A stretch of DNA of 64,000 nt from Oscillospiraceae bacterium (GCA_031256825.1 JAIRPV010000042.1:16475-80474), one strand, 5' to 3'. Shown: positions 16,053-24,081, numbered from the stretch's first letter. The notes: generated from the letters alone by a model not told the origin. Numbers and translations: made by a program.

Positions 16053-16499
16053 ATGAAAAGGGTTATCAGTGTTATTTTGGCCATGCTATTGCTTTGCGGG
16101 GCTTCCGCTGCGGGCGCGCAGGCGGCTTCGGCTTCCTCTAATCTGGACAGCTTCGTTGACGACTATGTCAAGCAAATCAACAAGGTCATTGGCGCGCTGA
16201 CCGACACTTCCGCAAAGAACCCGGTCAACAACCAGAAAAATGTGGAGAAGGCGCTGAAGGGCTTCGATCTTTCCAGCCTGACCGACGAACAGCTCGAAAC
16301 CGTCGTTGGCCTGCTGACCAAATTGCAGGGGTTCGGCGTGAATGTGGAAACTTACCTCAAGGGGATGAACCTTCCCATCCCTGTCAAGGCCGCGCTGCAC
16401 AAGGCCAACCTGGTGAAGTATCCCATATGGGAGCGCAGTTCGTTCTGGAACTTCATTTTTAAATGGCTCCTGTTCGGCTGGATCTGGATGGACAAATAA
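16053..16499 (+). CDS. Secreted protein with aromatic C-terminal tail
   Basis: A 148-aa protein with a signal peptide (MKRVISVILAMLLLCGASA, cleavage near AQA-AS), an alpha-helical body (SNLDSFVDDYVKQINKV and so on), and a C-terminal tail IWERSSFWNFIFKWLLFGWI followed by WMDK. The tail is hydrophobic, Trp/Phe-rich and at the very end, like a membrane tail or sorting signal. The same pattern ends the unrelated secreted protein at 55840-56778. No known domain is seen. The ATG at 16053 follows GGAAAGGATGAGGG. A terminator follows. Confidence 0.85.
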   Translation: MKRVISVILAMLLLCGASAAGAQAASASSNLDSFVDDYVKQINKVIGALTDTSAKNPVNNQKNVEKALKGFDLSSLTDEQLETVVGLLTKLQGFGVNVETYLKGMNLPIPVKAALHKANLVKYPIWERSSFWNFIFKWLLFGWIWMDK

Positions 16500-16509
16500 G
16501 CAACACCGA

Positions 16510-16543
16510 CTGCCCTTCGCCATTTGGCGGGGGGCGGTTTTTT
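16510..16543 (+). terminator. Rho-independent terminator
   Basis: A 12-bp stem with G-U pairs (CTGCCCTTCGCC with GGCGGGGGGCGG), loop ATTT, then six T. Confidence 0.85.
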
Positions 16544-16616
16544 GCGCGCGGAGGGGCTGCTCGAAGCGGGCGGGAAGACGCAGCCTGTTTTTGCAGAAAA
16601 ATTTTTAATTTTTCTA

Positions 16617-16645
16617 TTGACAAATGCGTGGGAAGCGCATATAAT
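16617..16645 (+). promoter_or_regulatory. Sigma-A promoter of the metal-resistance operon
   Basis: TTGACA (16617-16622), 17-bp spacer, TATAAT (16640-16645). The operator-like repeat starts 6 nt after the -10 box, so bound repressor would block the transcription start. Confidence 0.93.
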
Positions 16646-16650
16646 AGTAG

Positions 16651-16666
16651 TTGAAAGGTTGTTCAA
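16651..16666 (+). promoter_or_regulatory. ArsR/SmtB-type operator 1
   Basis: TTGAA-N6-TTCAA, matching the TGAA-N6-TTCA core known for SmtB/CzrA-type repressors, placed directly over the expected transcription start. Confidence 0.75.
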
Positions 16667-16689
16667 CCAATCACAAGGAGGGGATTCCA

Positions 16690-17052
16690 TTGAGCGAGCA
16701 GGAGAAGCCGCTGTTTTGCGACTGCGACGTTATTCACGAAGACGTTGTCAACCGCGTCCGCGAAAAGATGTATGAAAAAGAGCAATACATTGACCTGGCG
16801 GCCCTGTTTAAAATATTCGCGGACGGGACGCGGGTGCAACTGCTTCACGCGCTGGAACAGGGCGAGATGTGCGTTTGCGACCTTGCCGTTTTGATTGGGG
16901 CAACGAAATCGGCCGTTTCGCACCAGCTCAAAACGCTGCGAATGTCGAACCTGGTGAAATTCCGGAAAGAAGCGCAGACGGTGTTCTATTCGCTGGCGGA
17001 TTCGCACGTGGAAGATATCCTCAACAAAGGGTTCGAGCATATCTGGGAATAG
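16690..17052 (+). CDS. ArsR/SmtB-family metal-sensing repressor (CadC/SmtB type)
   Basis: A 120-aa winged-helix repressor. The metal residues of both known sites are visible: Cys10/Cys12 in the N-terminal arm with Cys61/Cys63 in the EMCVCDL helix (alpha3N site of CadC), and D104-x-H106-x10-H117-x2-E120 (the alpha5 zinc site of SmtB/CzrA). The recognition helix is TKSAVSHQLKTL. It should leave DNA on binding Cd, Pb or Zn. The start is TTG 16690 with AGGAGGGG 8 nt upstream. It regulates itself and the ATPase gene that follows. Confidence 0.93.
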   Translation: MSEQEKPLFCDCDVIHEDVVNRVREKMYEKEQYIDLAALFKIFADGTRVQLLHALEQGEMCVCDLAVLIGATKSAVSHQLKTLRMSNLVKFRKEAQTVFYSLADSHVEDILNKGFEHIWE

Positions 17053-17097
17053 AACAGATGGAAACGCAGGGGGACGCTCCTTTCATCGCCCGTTTAG

Positions 17098-17113
17098 TTG
17101 AATACATGTTCAA
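17098..17113 (+). promoter_or_regulatory. ArsR/SmtB-type operator 2
   Basis: A second TTGAA-N6-TTCAA copy, in the gap between the repressor and the ATPase gene. No good promoter is seen with it, so it may act as an auxiliary site or roadblock. Confidence 0.65.
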
Positions 17114-17136
17114 TAACACAACAAGGAGGATCGCAG

Positions 17137-19227
17137 ATGGAAAAAATCATGATGCTCAAGGGGCTGGACTGCCCCAATTGCGCCGCCAAAATTGAGAAAG
17201 AAGTGCTGGGGCTTGCCGGCGTTGCCGGCGCAAAAGTGAACTTGATGACAGAAACGCTGTCGCTGACCCTGGACGGAAGCCACGCGGGCGACTTGGAAAG
17301 CGCCGTTCAAAAAATTGTTGCGGCACACGAGCCGGATATTATCGTCAGCCTCAAGGGGAGCGCGCCGCAGGCGCAAGCTTCCAGCAAGAAAGAGCTGATC
17401 CGGCTGTTGGTTGGCGCGGCAATTTATGTCGTTGGCATAGCTGTTGGCGCGCTGCTCCAATGGAACGCCTATGTGGAACTTGGCATTCTGATTGCCGCTT
17501 ATCTTGTTTTGGGCGGCGAGGTGCTGCTGAGAGCCGCGAAGAACATTGCCAAAGGGCAGGTGTTTGACGAAAACTTTCTGATGTGCATTGCCACCATTGG
17601 CGCGTTCCTGATTGGCGAATACCCGGAAGCGGTCGCCGTTATGCTCTTCTATCAAGTGGGGGAGATGTTCCAAAACCTGGCCGTTCGCCGCTCGAAGAAA
17701 TCAATCGCCGACTTGATGGACATTCGGCCGGACGCCGCCACGGTAAAAAGGGAGGGCGGGTTTGTTTCCGTCGGCCCCGAAACGGTCGCTGTTGGCGAAA
17801 CCATTTTGGTGAAGCCCGGCGAGAAGATTCCGCTCGACGGCGTGATCCTGGACGGGGAATCCATGCTTGACGCAAGGGCGCTCACGGGGGAATCCGTTCC
17901 GCGCAGTGTTCGTCCGGGGGATGTTGCGTTATCCGGCTGCATCAACCAAAGCGGCGTGCTCACCATGAAAGTGACAAAAACATTCGGTGAATCAACCGTA
18001 TCAAAAATCATAGACATGGTAGAGAACGCTTCCGCCAACAAAGCGCCGACAGAGAATTTTATTACGGTATTTTCCCGCTATTATACGCCCGTTGTTGTGG
18101 GGCTTGCCACCTTGCTGGCGGTGATCCCCCCCATTCTGGGCTTTGGCGGCTGGGCGGAATGGCTGCACAGAGGGCTGGTGTTCCTGGTGATCTCCTGCCC
18201 CTGCGCGCTGGTGATTTCTATCCCGCTCGGTTTTTTCGGCGGCATCGGCGGCGCTTCGCGCAGGGGGGTTCTTGTGAAGGGCGGCAACTATCTGGAAGCG
18301 CTGAACGCCCTGGACATCATTGTTTTCGATAAGACGGGGACGCTGACAAAGGGCGTGTTTCAAGTGGCGGAGATTGCGCCCGCAAACGGATTTTTGGAAG
18401 CGGAGGTTTTGGAATATGCCGCAAGCGCGGAAGTTTTTTCGAACCACCCCATTGCGGTTTCTATTCGGGAGGCCTTTGGGAAGGCGGTTGATGAACGCTG
18501 CCTTTCGGATTACACTGAAATAGCGGGCCGCGGCGTCCGCGTGAACGTCAACGGACGGACGGTTTTGGCCGGCAGCGAAGCGCTGATGGCGGCTTCGCAG
18601 GTGGACTACTTGCCAAACGGCGGCACGGGCACAAAAGTTTATGTTGCCGTGGATGATTGCTACGCGGGCTGCGTGCTGATTGCCGACGAGCTCAAGCGGG
18701 ACGCCAAAGCGGCCATTGCGGGGCTGAAAAAACTGGGCATCCGCAAAACGGTTATGCTGACGGGCGACAACAGGCAGATTGGGGAGGAGGTTGCCGCCGA
18801 ACTCGGGTTGGATGAGGTGTATACGGAGCTGCTTCCGGGCGACAAGGTTGACCAACTGGAGCTGCTTGACCGGCAAAAGCGGCGCAAAGGCAAGCTCGCT
18901 TTTGTTGGCGACGGCATTAACGACGCGCCCGTGCTTGCCCGCGCCGACGTGGGGATTGCCATGGGCGGGCTTGGCTCGGACGCGGCGATTGAGGCGGCCG
19001 ACGTTGTGCTGATGACGGATGAACCCGCCAAACTGATCGACGCGATGGCGATTGCGAAGTTCACCAAACGGATTGTGGTGCAGAACATTGTGTTCGCCCT
19101 GGCGGTCAAGGGCGCGATTCTGCTGCTTGGCGCGTTCGGCATTGCGGGGATGTGGGAGGCTGTGTTCGGGGACGTTGGCGTTGCCCTGATTGCCATATTG
19201 AACGCGATGCGGGTGATGAGGAAGTGA
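17137..19227 (+). CDS. cadA: Zn/Cd-exporting P1B-type ATPase
   Basis: A 696-aa heavy-metal ATPase that exports divalent soft metals with ATP. An N-terminal HMA domain has Cys12/Cys15 in GLDCPNCAAK; the actuator has LTGESVP (249-255); Cys354-Pro-Cys356 is the transport motif; Asp398 in DKTGTLT is phosphorylated; His437-Pro438, TGDN (542-545) and GDGINDAP (591-598) complete the set. Lys658 in AVKGA and Asp679 in FGDVG are typical of the Zn/Cd group. The ATG at 17137 follows AGGAGG. It is co-regulated with the repressor upstream. Confidence 0.96.
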   Translation: MEKIMMLKGLDCPNCAAKIEKEVLGLAGVAGAKVNLMTETLSLTLDGSHAGDLESAVQKIVAAHEPDIIVSLKGSAPQAQASSKKELIRLLVGAAIYVVGIAVGALLQWNAYVELGILIAAYLVLGGEVLLRAAKNIAKGQVFDENFLMCIATIGAFLIGEYPEAVAVMLFYQVGEMFQNLAVRRSKKSIADLMDIRPDAATVKREGGFVSVGPETVAVGETILVKPGEKIPLDGVILDGESMLDARALTGESVPRSVRPGDVALSGCINQSGVLTMKVTKTFGESTVSKIIDMVENASANKAPTENFITVFSRYYTPVVVGLATLLAVIPPILGFGGWAEWLHRGLVFLVISCPCALVISIPLGFFGGIGGASRRGVLVKGGNYLEALNALDIIVFDKTGTLTKGVFQVAEIAPANGFLEAEVLEYAASAEVFSNHPIAVSIREAFGKAVDERCLSDYTEIAGRGVRVNVNGRTVLAGSEALMAASQVDYLPNGGTGTKVYVAVDDCYAGCVLIADELKRDAKAAIAGLKKLGIRKTVMLTGDNRQIGEEVAAELGLDEVYTELLPGDKVDQLELLDRQKRRKGKLAFVGDGINDAPVLARADVGIAMGGLGSDAAIEAADVVLMTDEPAKLIDAMAIAKFTKRIVVQNIVFALAVKGAILLLGAFGIAGMWEAVFGDVGVALIAILNAMRVMRK

Positions 19228-19331
19228 GATGGCAGGCCAGGGGCGAAATCGCCTCTTTGTGACAGATAAAGGAAGCGCTGACCGGCGCAACCCCAATATA
19301 TTGTAGTGCGACGACCTTCGGAATACAAAAC

Positions 19332-19361
19332 GCGCGGCATTTTTTGTAAGAATTGCCGCGC
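19332..19361 (+). terminator. Hairpin 3' of the metal ATPase gene
   Basis: An 8-bp perfect stem, GCGCGGCA with TGCCGCGC, encloses a 14-nt AT-rich loop. The following ATTATTCACTGAATTTT is only partly T-rich, so it is a weak terminator candidate. Confidence 0.45.
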
Positions 19362-19429
19362 ATTATTCACTGAATTTTCCTATTGCACAATTGCGCCGGC
19401 GCCGGGGCAGAATATCTTACGAAATTCTC

Positions 19430-19458
19430 TTGCATTGATCCGCGAATCATGTTATATT
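19430..19458 (+). promoter_or_regulatory. Promoter of the ThuA/Gfo pair
   Basis: TTGCAT (19430-19435), 17-bp spacer, TATATT (19453-19458). Confidence 0.7.
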
Positions 19459-19493
19459 TTATTCAAGTAAAGTGTATGGAAAGGGCGTTGCCC

Positions 19494-20210
19494 ATGCGAA
19501 AGGCTCTGATTTTTTGGGGCGGCTGGGATGGCCACGAACCGGAGAAGGTTGCCCGGCGAATCAAAGGCTTGCTGGAAGCGGAAGGGTTCCGCGTGGATGT
19601 TTTCCACGAAGCAGAGCGGCTGCCGCTGAACGAGCTTGCAAGCTATGAGCTGCTGTTTGCGGCGGTTACCATGAGCGAGATGCCGGGCGAAGTTTCGCGG
19701 GCGATTGCGAAGGCGGTTGGCGCGGGCCTGGGGCTGGCGGGCTGCCACGGCGGCATGTGCGACGCGTTCCGCAACGACACGGAGTGGCAGTTCATGACCG
19801 GCGGGCAGTGGGTCAGCCATCCGGGCGGCGACCAGATCGCATACACGGTAAATCTGGTACCGGGTTCGCCATTGACGGAAGGCTTGGAGGATTTTCCGGT
19901 TTGCACGGAGCACTACTATCTGCACGTGGATCCCGCGGTGGAAGTGCTGGCAACCACGCGCTTCCCCCTGGTATCCTATTACCATGCCGCGAACCGGCCG
20001 GTTGACATGCCCGTTGCCTGGACGAAATATTGGGGCCTAGGGCGGGTGTTTTATCTTTCGCTGGGGCATCACGATGATTTGTTCGATCAGGCGCCGACGG
20101 CGCAGGAACTGCTGCGCCGCGGAATGCTCTGGGCGGCGGGCGGCAGGGAAGCCGCAAAGGCCGAAGGACTGACGGCGGAACGATTTTTGAACGACGCAAA
20201 AATGTATTGA
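19494..20210 (+). CDS. ThuA-like (trehalose utilisation) domain protein
   Basis: A 238-aa ThuA-like protein with a class I glutamine-amidotransferase-like fold. Seen: ALIFWGGWDGHEPEKV at the N-terminus, LAGCHGGMCDAF where the nucleophile turn lies, and SLGHHDDLFDQ near the C-terminus. ThuA domains act in sugar catabolism, often next to Gfo/Idh/MocA dehydrogenases, as here. The ATG at 19494 follows GGAAAGGG. It is probably part of a pathway that handles a keto-sugar or inositol-type compound (inference). Confidence 0.88.
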   Translation: MRKALIFWGGWDGHEPEKVARRIKGLLEAEGFRVDVFHEAERLPLNELASYELLFAAVTMSEMPGEVSRAIAKAVGAGLGLAGCHGGMCDAFRNDTEWQFMTGGQWVSHPGGDQIAYTVNLVPGSPLTEGLEDFPVCTEHYYLHVDPAVEVLATTRFPLVSYYHAANRPVDMPVAWTKYWGLGRVFYLSLGHHDDLFDQAPTAQELLRRGMLWAAGGREAAKAEGLTAERFLNDAKMY

Positions 20211-20259
20211 CGACCCGCTATTCTGACCCCCGGATTCTGAGGAGGAGGTAACACCCCCA

Positions 20260-21459
20260 ATGGCGAGAATGAGAGTCGGTTTTGTCGGCGTAGGCGACAT
20301 CAGCGGAATCTATTTGAAAAACTTCCATGGCATGTTCGCAAACGACATTGAAGTTGTTGGCGTATGCGATCTTCTGCGCGAAAAAGCGGCGCGCGCGGCG
20401 GCGAAATATCATATCCCCAAAATTTACAGGGACATGCACGAGCTGTTCGCCGACCCGCAAGTTGATATTGTGCTCAACCTTACGCGGCCTGCGGAGCACT
20501 ACGATGTGACGAAAGCGGCGCTGGAGGCAGGCAAGCCGGTCTACACCGAAAAGCCCCTTGCGGCCACGTTCGCGCAGGGCAAAGAACTGCTGGAACTGGC
20601 GCAGGCCAGGGGGCTGATGCTTTGCGGCGCGCCGGACACCTTTTTGGGCGCGGGCGTGCAGGGCTGCCGCCGTTTGCTCGAAGCGGATGTGATTGGCAAG
20701 CCGGTGGGGGCGGCAGCGCATATGATCTGCCACGGGCACGAAACATGGCACCCCGATCCGGAATTTTATTATCAAGCGCCTGGCGGCGGGCCGATGCTCG
20801 ACATGGGCCCCTATTATGTTACGGCGCTGACGCAGTTTTTTGGGCCGGTGCAGAGCGTGGTGGGGATGGCCCGCGCAACTTACCCCAAACGCTGGATTAC
20901 AAGCCAGCCGCTCAGCGGAACAGAAATTGACGTCACTGTGCCCACCTATCAGGCGGCCCTGCTGCGCTTTCGCAGCGGCGCCATTGCAACGCTGGTTACC
21001 ACGTTCGACGTTTACAGCATGCCGGGCGTGAACCATATTGAACTCTATGGCGAACGCGGCAATATGATTGTGCCAGACCCAAACGAATTTGGCGGGGAAA
21101 TCAAAATTAAAATTGGGGAGCGCAATTCGGCCGGCGCGAAGCAAAACTGGGGCCACGGCAAGTGGATTCCCATTGACTCGCCCTACGACAGCTTCAGCGC
21201 AAACAGCCGCGGCGTTGGGCTTTATGATATGGCGCAGGCCATGCGCACCGGACGCGCGCCACGCGCCAGCGCCGCGCTGCAAACGCTGCACGTGCTGGAA
21301 GTGCTGGAGGCTGTGGCCCGCAGCGAAGGCAGCGCAATCGAGATCACCTCGCCCTTTGAGGCGCAGGCGACCCTGCCCTTCTCGGCGGGGCGCGGCGAAC
21401 CGCCAACATGGGAAACGGTGCAGCAGCGCAAAAAGCTTTGCCGGGAAATTGGGCGGTAA
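20260..21459 (+). CDS. Gfo/Idh/MocA-family NAD(P) oxidoreductase
   Basis: A 399-aa two-domain dehydrogenase. The Rossmann motif is VGFVGVGDISGIYLKN; the conserved EKPLA motif at about residues 92-96 holds the catalytic Lys; GGGPMLDMGPYYVTAL is the typical substrate-side block. The family oxidises or epimerises sugars and cyclitols with NAD(P). It has a GGAGGAGG site. It is 49 nt from the ThuA gene and most likely works on the same substrate. Confidence 0.92.
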   Translation: MARMRVGFVGVGDISGIYLKNFHGMFANDIEVVGVCDLLREKAARAAAKYHIPKIYRDMHELFADPQVDIVLNLTRPAEHYDVTKAALEAGKPVYTEKPLAATFAQGKELLELAQARGLMLCGAPDTFLGAGVQGCRRLLEADVIGKPVGAAAHMICHGHETWHPDPEFYYQAPGGGPMLDMGPYYVTALTQFFGPVQSVVGMARATYPKRWITSQPLSGTEIDVTVPTYQAALLRFRSGAIATLVTTFDVYSMPGVNHIELYGERGNMIVPDPNEFGGEIKIKIGERNSAGAKQNWGHGKWIPIDSPYDSFSANSRGVGLYDMAQAMRTGRAPRASAALQTLHVLEVLEAVARSEGSAIEITSPFEAQATLPFSAGRGEPPTWETVQQRKKLCREIGR

Positions 21460-21462
21460 GCG

Positions 21463-21617
21463 CCTGCGGCGAGCAGTTCGTCACTGGTGACTGCTGCGCG
21501 AAGCAATCCCTCGCCACTGATCTTGTGCTTATGATATCGAACCTGCGGCGGGCAGTTCGCCATCGGCAGCTTCTCAGCAAAATTCTTGCCTCGCCACAGG
21601 TGATATGCTTATTATAA
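21463..21617. repeat. Two degenerate tandem repeats of about 75-79 bp
   Basis: Copies at 21463-21541 and 21542-21617 share their ends (CCTGCGGCGRGCAGTTCG at the left, CTCGCCAC and TGCTTATnATA at the right) but differ in the middle. Copy 1 has an imperfect hairpin in GCAGTTCGTCACTGGTGACT. Non-coding; the remaining gap to tRNA-Leu also holds no gene. Confidence 0.65.
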
Positions 21618-21618
21618 C

Positions 21619-21691
21619 GCAAAAACAAAACAGATAGACCCGCTGAAACAGCAATCATTCGGCGGGAGCTATCTGTTTGGCGGCGTTTTGC
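21619..21691. repeat. Large two-step stem-loop
   Basis: GCAAAA/TTTTGC (21619-21624 with 21686-21691), AAACAGATAG/CTATCTGTTT (21628-21637 with 21669-21678) and CCCGC/GCGGG (21639-21643 with 21662-21666) nest around an 18-nt loop. No T-tract follows, so it is not a standard terminator. Confidence 0.7.
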
Positions 21692-21786
21692 GGAGCCATT
21701 TTCGCGAACAAACAAAAACAGCCCTGTCTGCGGCAAAAAGAGCTTAAATTTTTTGAAACCGGCTGTGGAATTTTGCCTTTGCCCAC

Positions 21787-21815
21787 TTGAAATCCCTGTT
21801 GATATCTGCTATAAT
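21787..21815 (+). promoter_or_regulatory. Promoter of tRNA-Leu
   Basis: TTGAAA (21787-21792), 17-bp spacer, TATAAT (21810-21815), 15 nt before the tRNA. Confidence 0.88.
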
Positions 21816-21830
21816 AGGAATATCACCTGC

Positions 21831-21917
21831 GCCGCTGTGGTGGAATTGGCAGACACCTTGGACTTAAAATCCAATGCTGGCAACAGCGTACCGGTTCGAG
21901 CCCGGTCAGCGGCACCA
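21831..21917 (+). tRNA. tRNA-Leu (anticodon UAA)
   Basis: Acceptor GCCGCTG pairs with CAGCGGC; discriminator A and encoded CCA at 21915-21917. The anticodon stem TTGGA/TCCAA has loop CTTAAAA with anticodon TAA at 21865-21867. There is a long class II variable arm and GGTTCGAGCCC in the T arm. It reads UUA/UUG leucine codons. Confidence 0.97.
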
Positions 21918-21978
21918 GTTGCACTGGAGGCAGAGCGCCGCAGATAATTTTTTTGGCAGCCGCGCGGCTGACGGGAAC

Positions 21979-22266
21979 CTATTCCACGGCCCGGTATACC
22001 AGGAAGCAGCCGTCTTTTTCGCGCGGGGCATTTTGCAAAAGCAACGCCGGCTCGATGGAAGGCGTCACAACATCCTCCCGCGTGACGTTCGCCACGGGGA
22101 ACGAATGCGACAGCGGCTCAACGCCTTCAGTATCCAGGGCGTTGAGTTGATCGAAATAGCTGATAATGCTCTGCAAATCCACTTCCGTAGCGGCGCGTTC
22201 CTCTTCGCTGAGCTGGATGCGCGCCAGGGATTCCAGGTACGATATGAGTTCGCGGTCAATGGTCAT
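21979..22266 (-). CDS. gatC: Asp/Glu-tRNA amidotransferase subunit C
   Basis: A 95-aa GatC. Typical parts are LISYLESLARIQLSEEE, the middle LQSIISYFDQLNALDTEGV and SHSFPVANVTREDVV. GatC stabilises GatA-GatB, the enzyme that converts Glu-tRNA-Gln (and Asp-tRNA-Asn) to the amidated form. A GGAGG site precedes the ATG. It stands alone: no gatA or gatB lies next to it or in the window. A tRNA-Gln that such an enzyme might serve is at 57115. Confidence 0.92.
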   Translation of the reverse strand: MTIDRELISYLESLARIQLSEEERAATEVDLQSIISYFDQLNALDTEGVEPLSHSFPVANVTREDVVTPSIEPALLLQNAPREKDGCFLVYRAVE

Positions 22267-22317
22267 AGGGAACCTCCGTTATTGATTGCATATTTTGACA
22301 TAAGATCGGGGTGTAAC

Positions 22318-22806
22318 ATGAAACTTTATATCAAGCAAAAGGTGTTTTCCTGGCGGGATCAGTTTGCCGTTCGGGACGCCGACGGCGCTGAGCGATGGTT
22401 TGCACAGGGGGAGCTGTTCAGCTGGGGGCGCAAGCTGCACGTTTGCGACACAGAGGGCCGGGAGGCCGCCTTTATTCACCGCAAAAACTGGAGCTTTCTG
22501 CCGAAGTACTACATTGAGATAGACGGCAATACCTATTTGTTGGCGTCTGAACTTTCTTTTTTGAAACGACGGCTGCACCTGGAAGGCTTGCCATGGCGCA
22601 TGGAAGGCAATTTTTCCGCGCACGAATATGAGCTGTTCAACGGCAACGAGACGATTATGCGCATGTCGAAGCACTGGTTTACGTGGGGCGACTCCTATGA
22701 ACTGGACATTCCCCGGCTCGAAAACGAGTTGCTGTGCCTTTGCGTTGCGCTTGCGGTTGACTGCATGCAGGCGGATAGCGCGGCGGCGGCCGCCGCCGCG
22801 TCATGA
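22318..22806 (+). CDS. LURP-one-related / YxjI-type protein
   Basis: A 162-aa protein of the tubby-like LURP-one/YxjI fold. Seen: MKLYIKQKVFSWRDQFAVRD at the start, the strand pairs around WFAQGELFSWGRKLHVCD and AFIHRKNWSFLPKYYIEI, and the closing DSYELDI, LLCLCVALAVDCM helix. The fold may bind membranes or phospholipids; the role in bacteria is not known. It ends in a poly-Ala tail (AAAAAAAS). It is divergent from gatC and convergent with remB. Confidence 0.8.
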   Translation: MKLYIKQKVFSWRDQFAVRDADGAERWFAQGELFSWGRKLHVCDTEGREAAFIHRKNWSFLPKYYIEIDGNTYLLASELSFLKRRLHLEGLPWRMEGNFSAHEYELFNGNETIMRMSKHWFTWGDSYELDIPRLENELLCLCVALAVDCMQADSAAAAAAAS

Positions 22807-22819
22807 GCGCTGCGGATCG

Positions 22820-23089
22820 TCAAGGGACAGGCGAAAGAATCGCCGTTTCCGCGCGCTTTTGCAGGGTACCCGAACCCATGGCTGCCAGATAAACCGCCTG
22901 GCGGCCTTTGTGCACGGCAAGGACAAACGATTTTGGCAGCTCTTCGCCCACGGCAGCCACTTCGCCGCGCTTTTGCGCCGCGCGAAGAAACTCCCGCGTC
23001 ACCTTTTGCACCGTGGTGGCGTCCAGATCGAAAATACCCACAACATCGCGCTGCCGGATGACCGTGTCGCATCCCAAATGCAAATACAT
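22820..23089 (-). CDS. remB: RemB-type (DUF370) matrix regulator
   Basis: An 89-aa DUF370 protein. MYLHLGCDTVIRQRDVVGIF, then DLDATTVQKVTREFL, and ELPKSFVLA are family landmarks. In Bacillus subtilis RemA of this family binds DNA and activates matrix and osmoprotection genes, and remB lies in the recF-gyrB region. Here it follows maf with a 3-nt gap, so it belongs to the VOC-maf-remB transcript. The long shape with the C-terminal VYLAAMGSGTLQKR matches RemB rather than RemA. Confidence 0.88.
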   Translation of the reverse strand: MYLHLGCDTVIRQRDVVGIFDLDATTVQKVTREFLRAAQKRGEVAAVGEELPKSFVLAVHKGRQAVYLAAMGSGTLQKRAETAILSPVP

Positions 23090-23092
23090 CCC

Positions 23093-23656
23093 TTACTCCT
23101 TCCGGATAAACTGCCGAAGTTCTCTTGCGAGCAACGCGACAGGCAGGCCCACCACATTGAAGTAATCCCCGGTTATCCCTTCGGCCAGCAGGGCGCCCCT
23201 GCCCTGGATGCCGTAGGCCCCGGCTTTGTCCATGGGTTCGCCGGTGCGGACATACGCTTCGATTTCTTCGCCGCCCAAAGCATAAAAGCGGACGAGCGTG
23301 TGCTGCGAGAAGCGCCGTTCGCGTTCGCCTAACCGCAGGCAAACCCCGGTGATCACCACGTGCTCCCGGCCGGACAGCAGGCGCAGCATGCGCTCGGCAT
23401 CCGCCGCATCTTTTGGTTTGCCCAGAATTTCGCCGCCCGCCACAACAACTGTGTCCGCGCCAATCACGCAATCATCCGGGAACTGGCGGGCCACGTAGGC
23501 GGCTTTCTGCGCGGCAAGATCCTCCGCGCACTGTTCCGGAGGGCAATCGGGCGCGATGATTTCCGCCACTTTTGGCACGCACACGCCAAACGGCAGACCA
23601 ACCAGCGCCAACAGCTCTTTGCGCCGCGGGGAACCGGAGGCCAAAATATATTTCAT
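23093..23656 (-). CDS. maf: Maf-type nucleoside triphosphate pyrophosphatase
   Basis: A 187-aa Maf/YhdE protein. It hydrolyses dTTP/UTP or modified nucleotides to the monophosphate and PPi, a house-cleaning role. Seen: ILASGSPRRKELL at the N-terminus, VIGADTVVVAGGEILGKPKD with the catalytic Asp, and KAGAYGIQGRGALLAEGITGD near the C-terminus. The ATG at 23656 starts the ILASGSPRR motif in the usual place. It lies in an operon with the VOC gene and remB. Confidence 0.93.
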   Translation of the reverse strand: MKYILASGSPRRKELLALVGLPFGVCVPKVAEIIAPDCPPEQCAEDLAAQKAAYVARQFPDDCVIGADTVVVAGGEILGKPKDAADAERMLRLLSGREHVVITGVCLRLGERERRFSQHTLVRFYALGGEEIEAYVRTGEPMDKAGAYGIQGRGALLAEGITGDYFNVVGLPVALLARELRQFIRKE

Positions 23657-23666
23657 AAACGTCTCC

Positions 23667-24044
23667 CTATTTTTTTGGTACAATCTCCGTCCAATAGCCA
23701 TCCGGGTCTTCAATGAAATAGATGCCCATGGCGGGGTTTTCGTAACACACGCAGCCCATGGCCGTATGCTTTGCCAGCGCGGCGGCCATGTTGTCGGTGG
23801 CAACGGCAAAGTGGATTTCGTTGTCGCCCAGCGCATAGGGCCGCTCCATGCCGCGCAGCCAGGTCAGCTCCAGCTGGAAGGGGCTGCCCGGGGCTTGTAA
23901 GAATACCAGAGCGAAACTGCCGTCTGCGGCCTCGTGGCGGCGCGCCACAGAAAAGCCCAGCGCCTCTTGATAGAACTCCACAGACTTTTTCAGGTCAAAC
24001 ACATTGCGGTTGGTATGAGCGGGCGTGAAAGCGATCTGTTCCAA
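23667..24044 (-). CDS. VOC-family (glyoxalase-like) protein
   Basis: A 125-aa vicinal-oxygen-chelate protein. Two beta-alpha-beta-beta-beta units are seen: [27 protein letters not shown] (metal His at HTNRN) and the second around [19 protein letters not shown] ending in [16 protein letters not shown] with the usual metal Glu. It resembles GloA-type lactoylglutathione lyases, but the substrate is not proven. The start is TTG 24044, 9 nt after AGGAGA; a consensus-like promoter lies at 24082-24110. Confidence 0.85.
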   Translation of the reverse strand: MEQIAFTPAHTNRNVFDLKKSVEFYQEALGFSVARRHEAADGSFALVFLQAPGSPFQLELTWLRGMERPYALGDNEIHFAVATDNMAAALAKHTAMGCVCYENPAMGIYFIEDPDGYWTEIVPKK

Positions 24045-24081
24045 GCCATCTTCTCCTTTGCGCGCGTATTTTCTTATCTTA

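Noticed and set aside
21619..21691. Rho-independent terminator for the Gfo gene
   Set aside because: It lies 160 bp after the stop and has no T-run after the stem.
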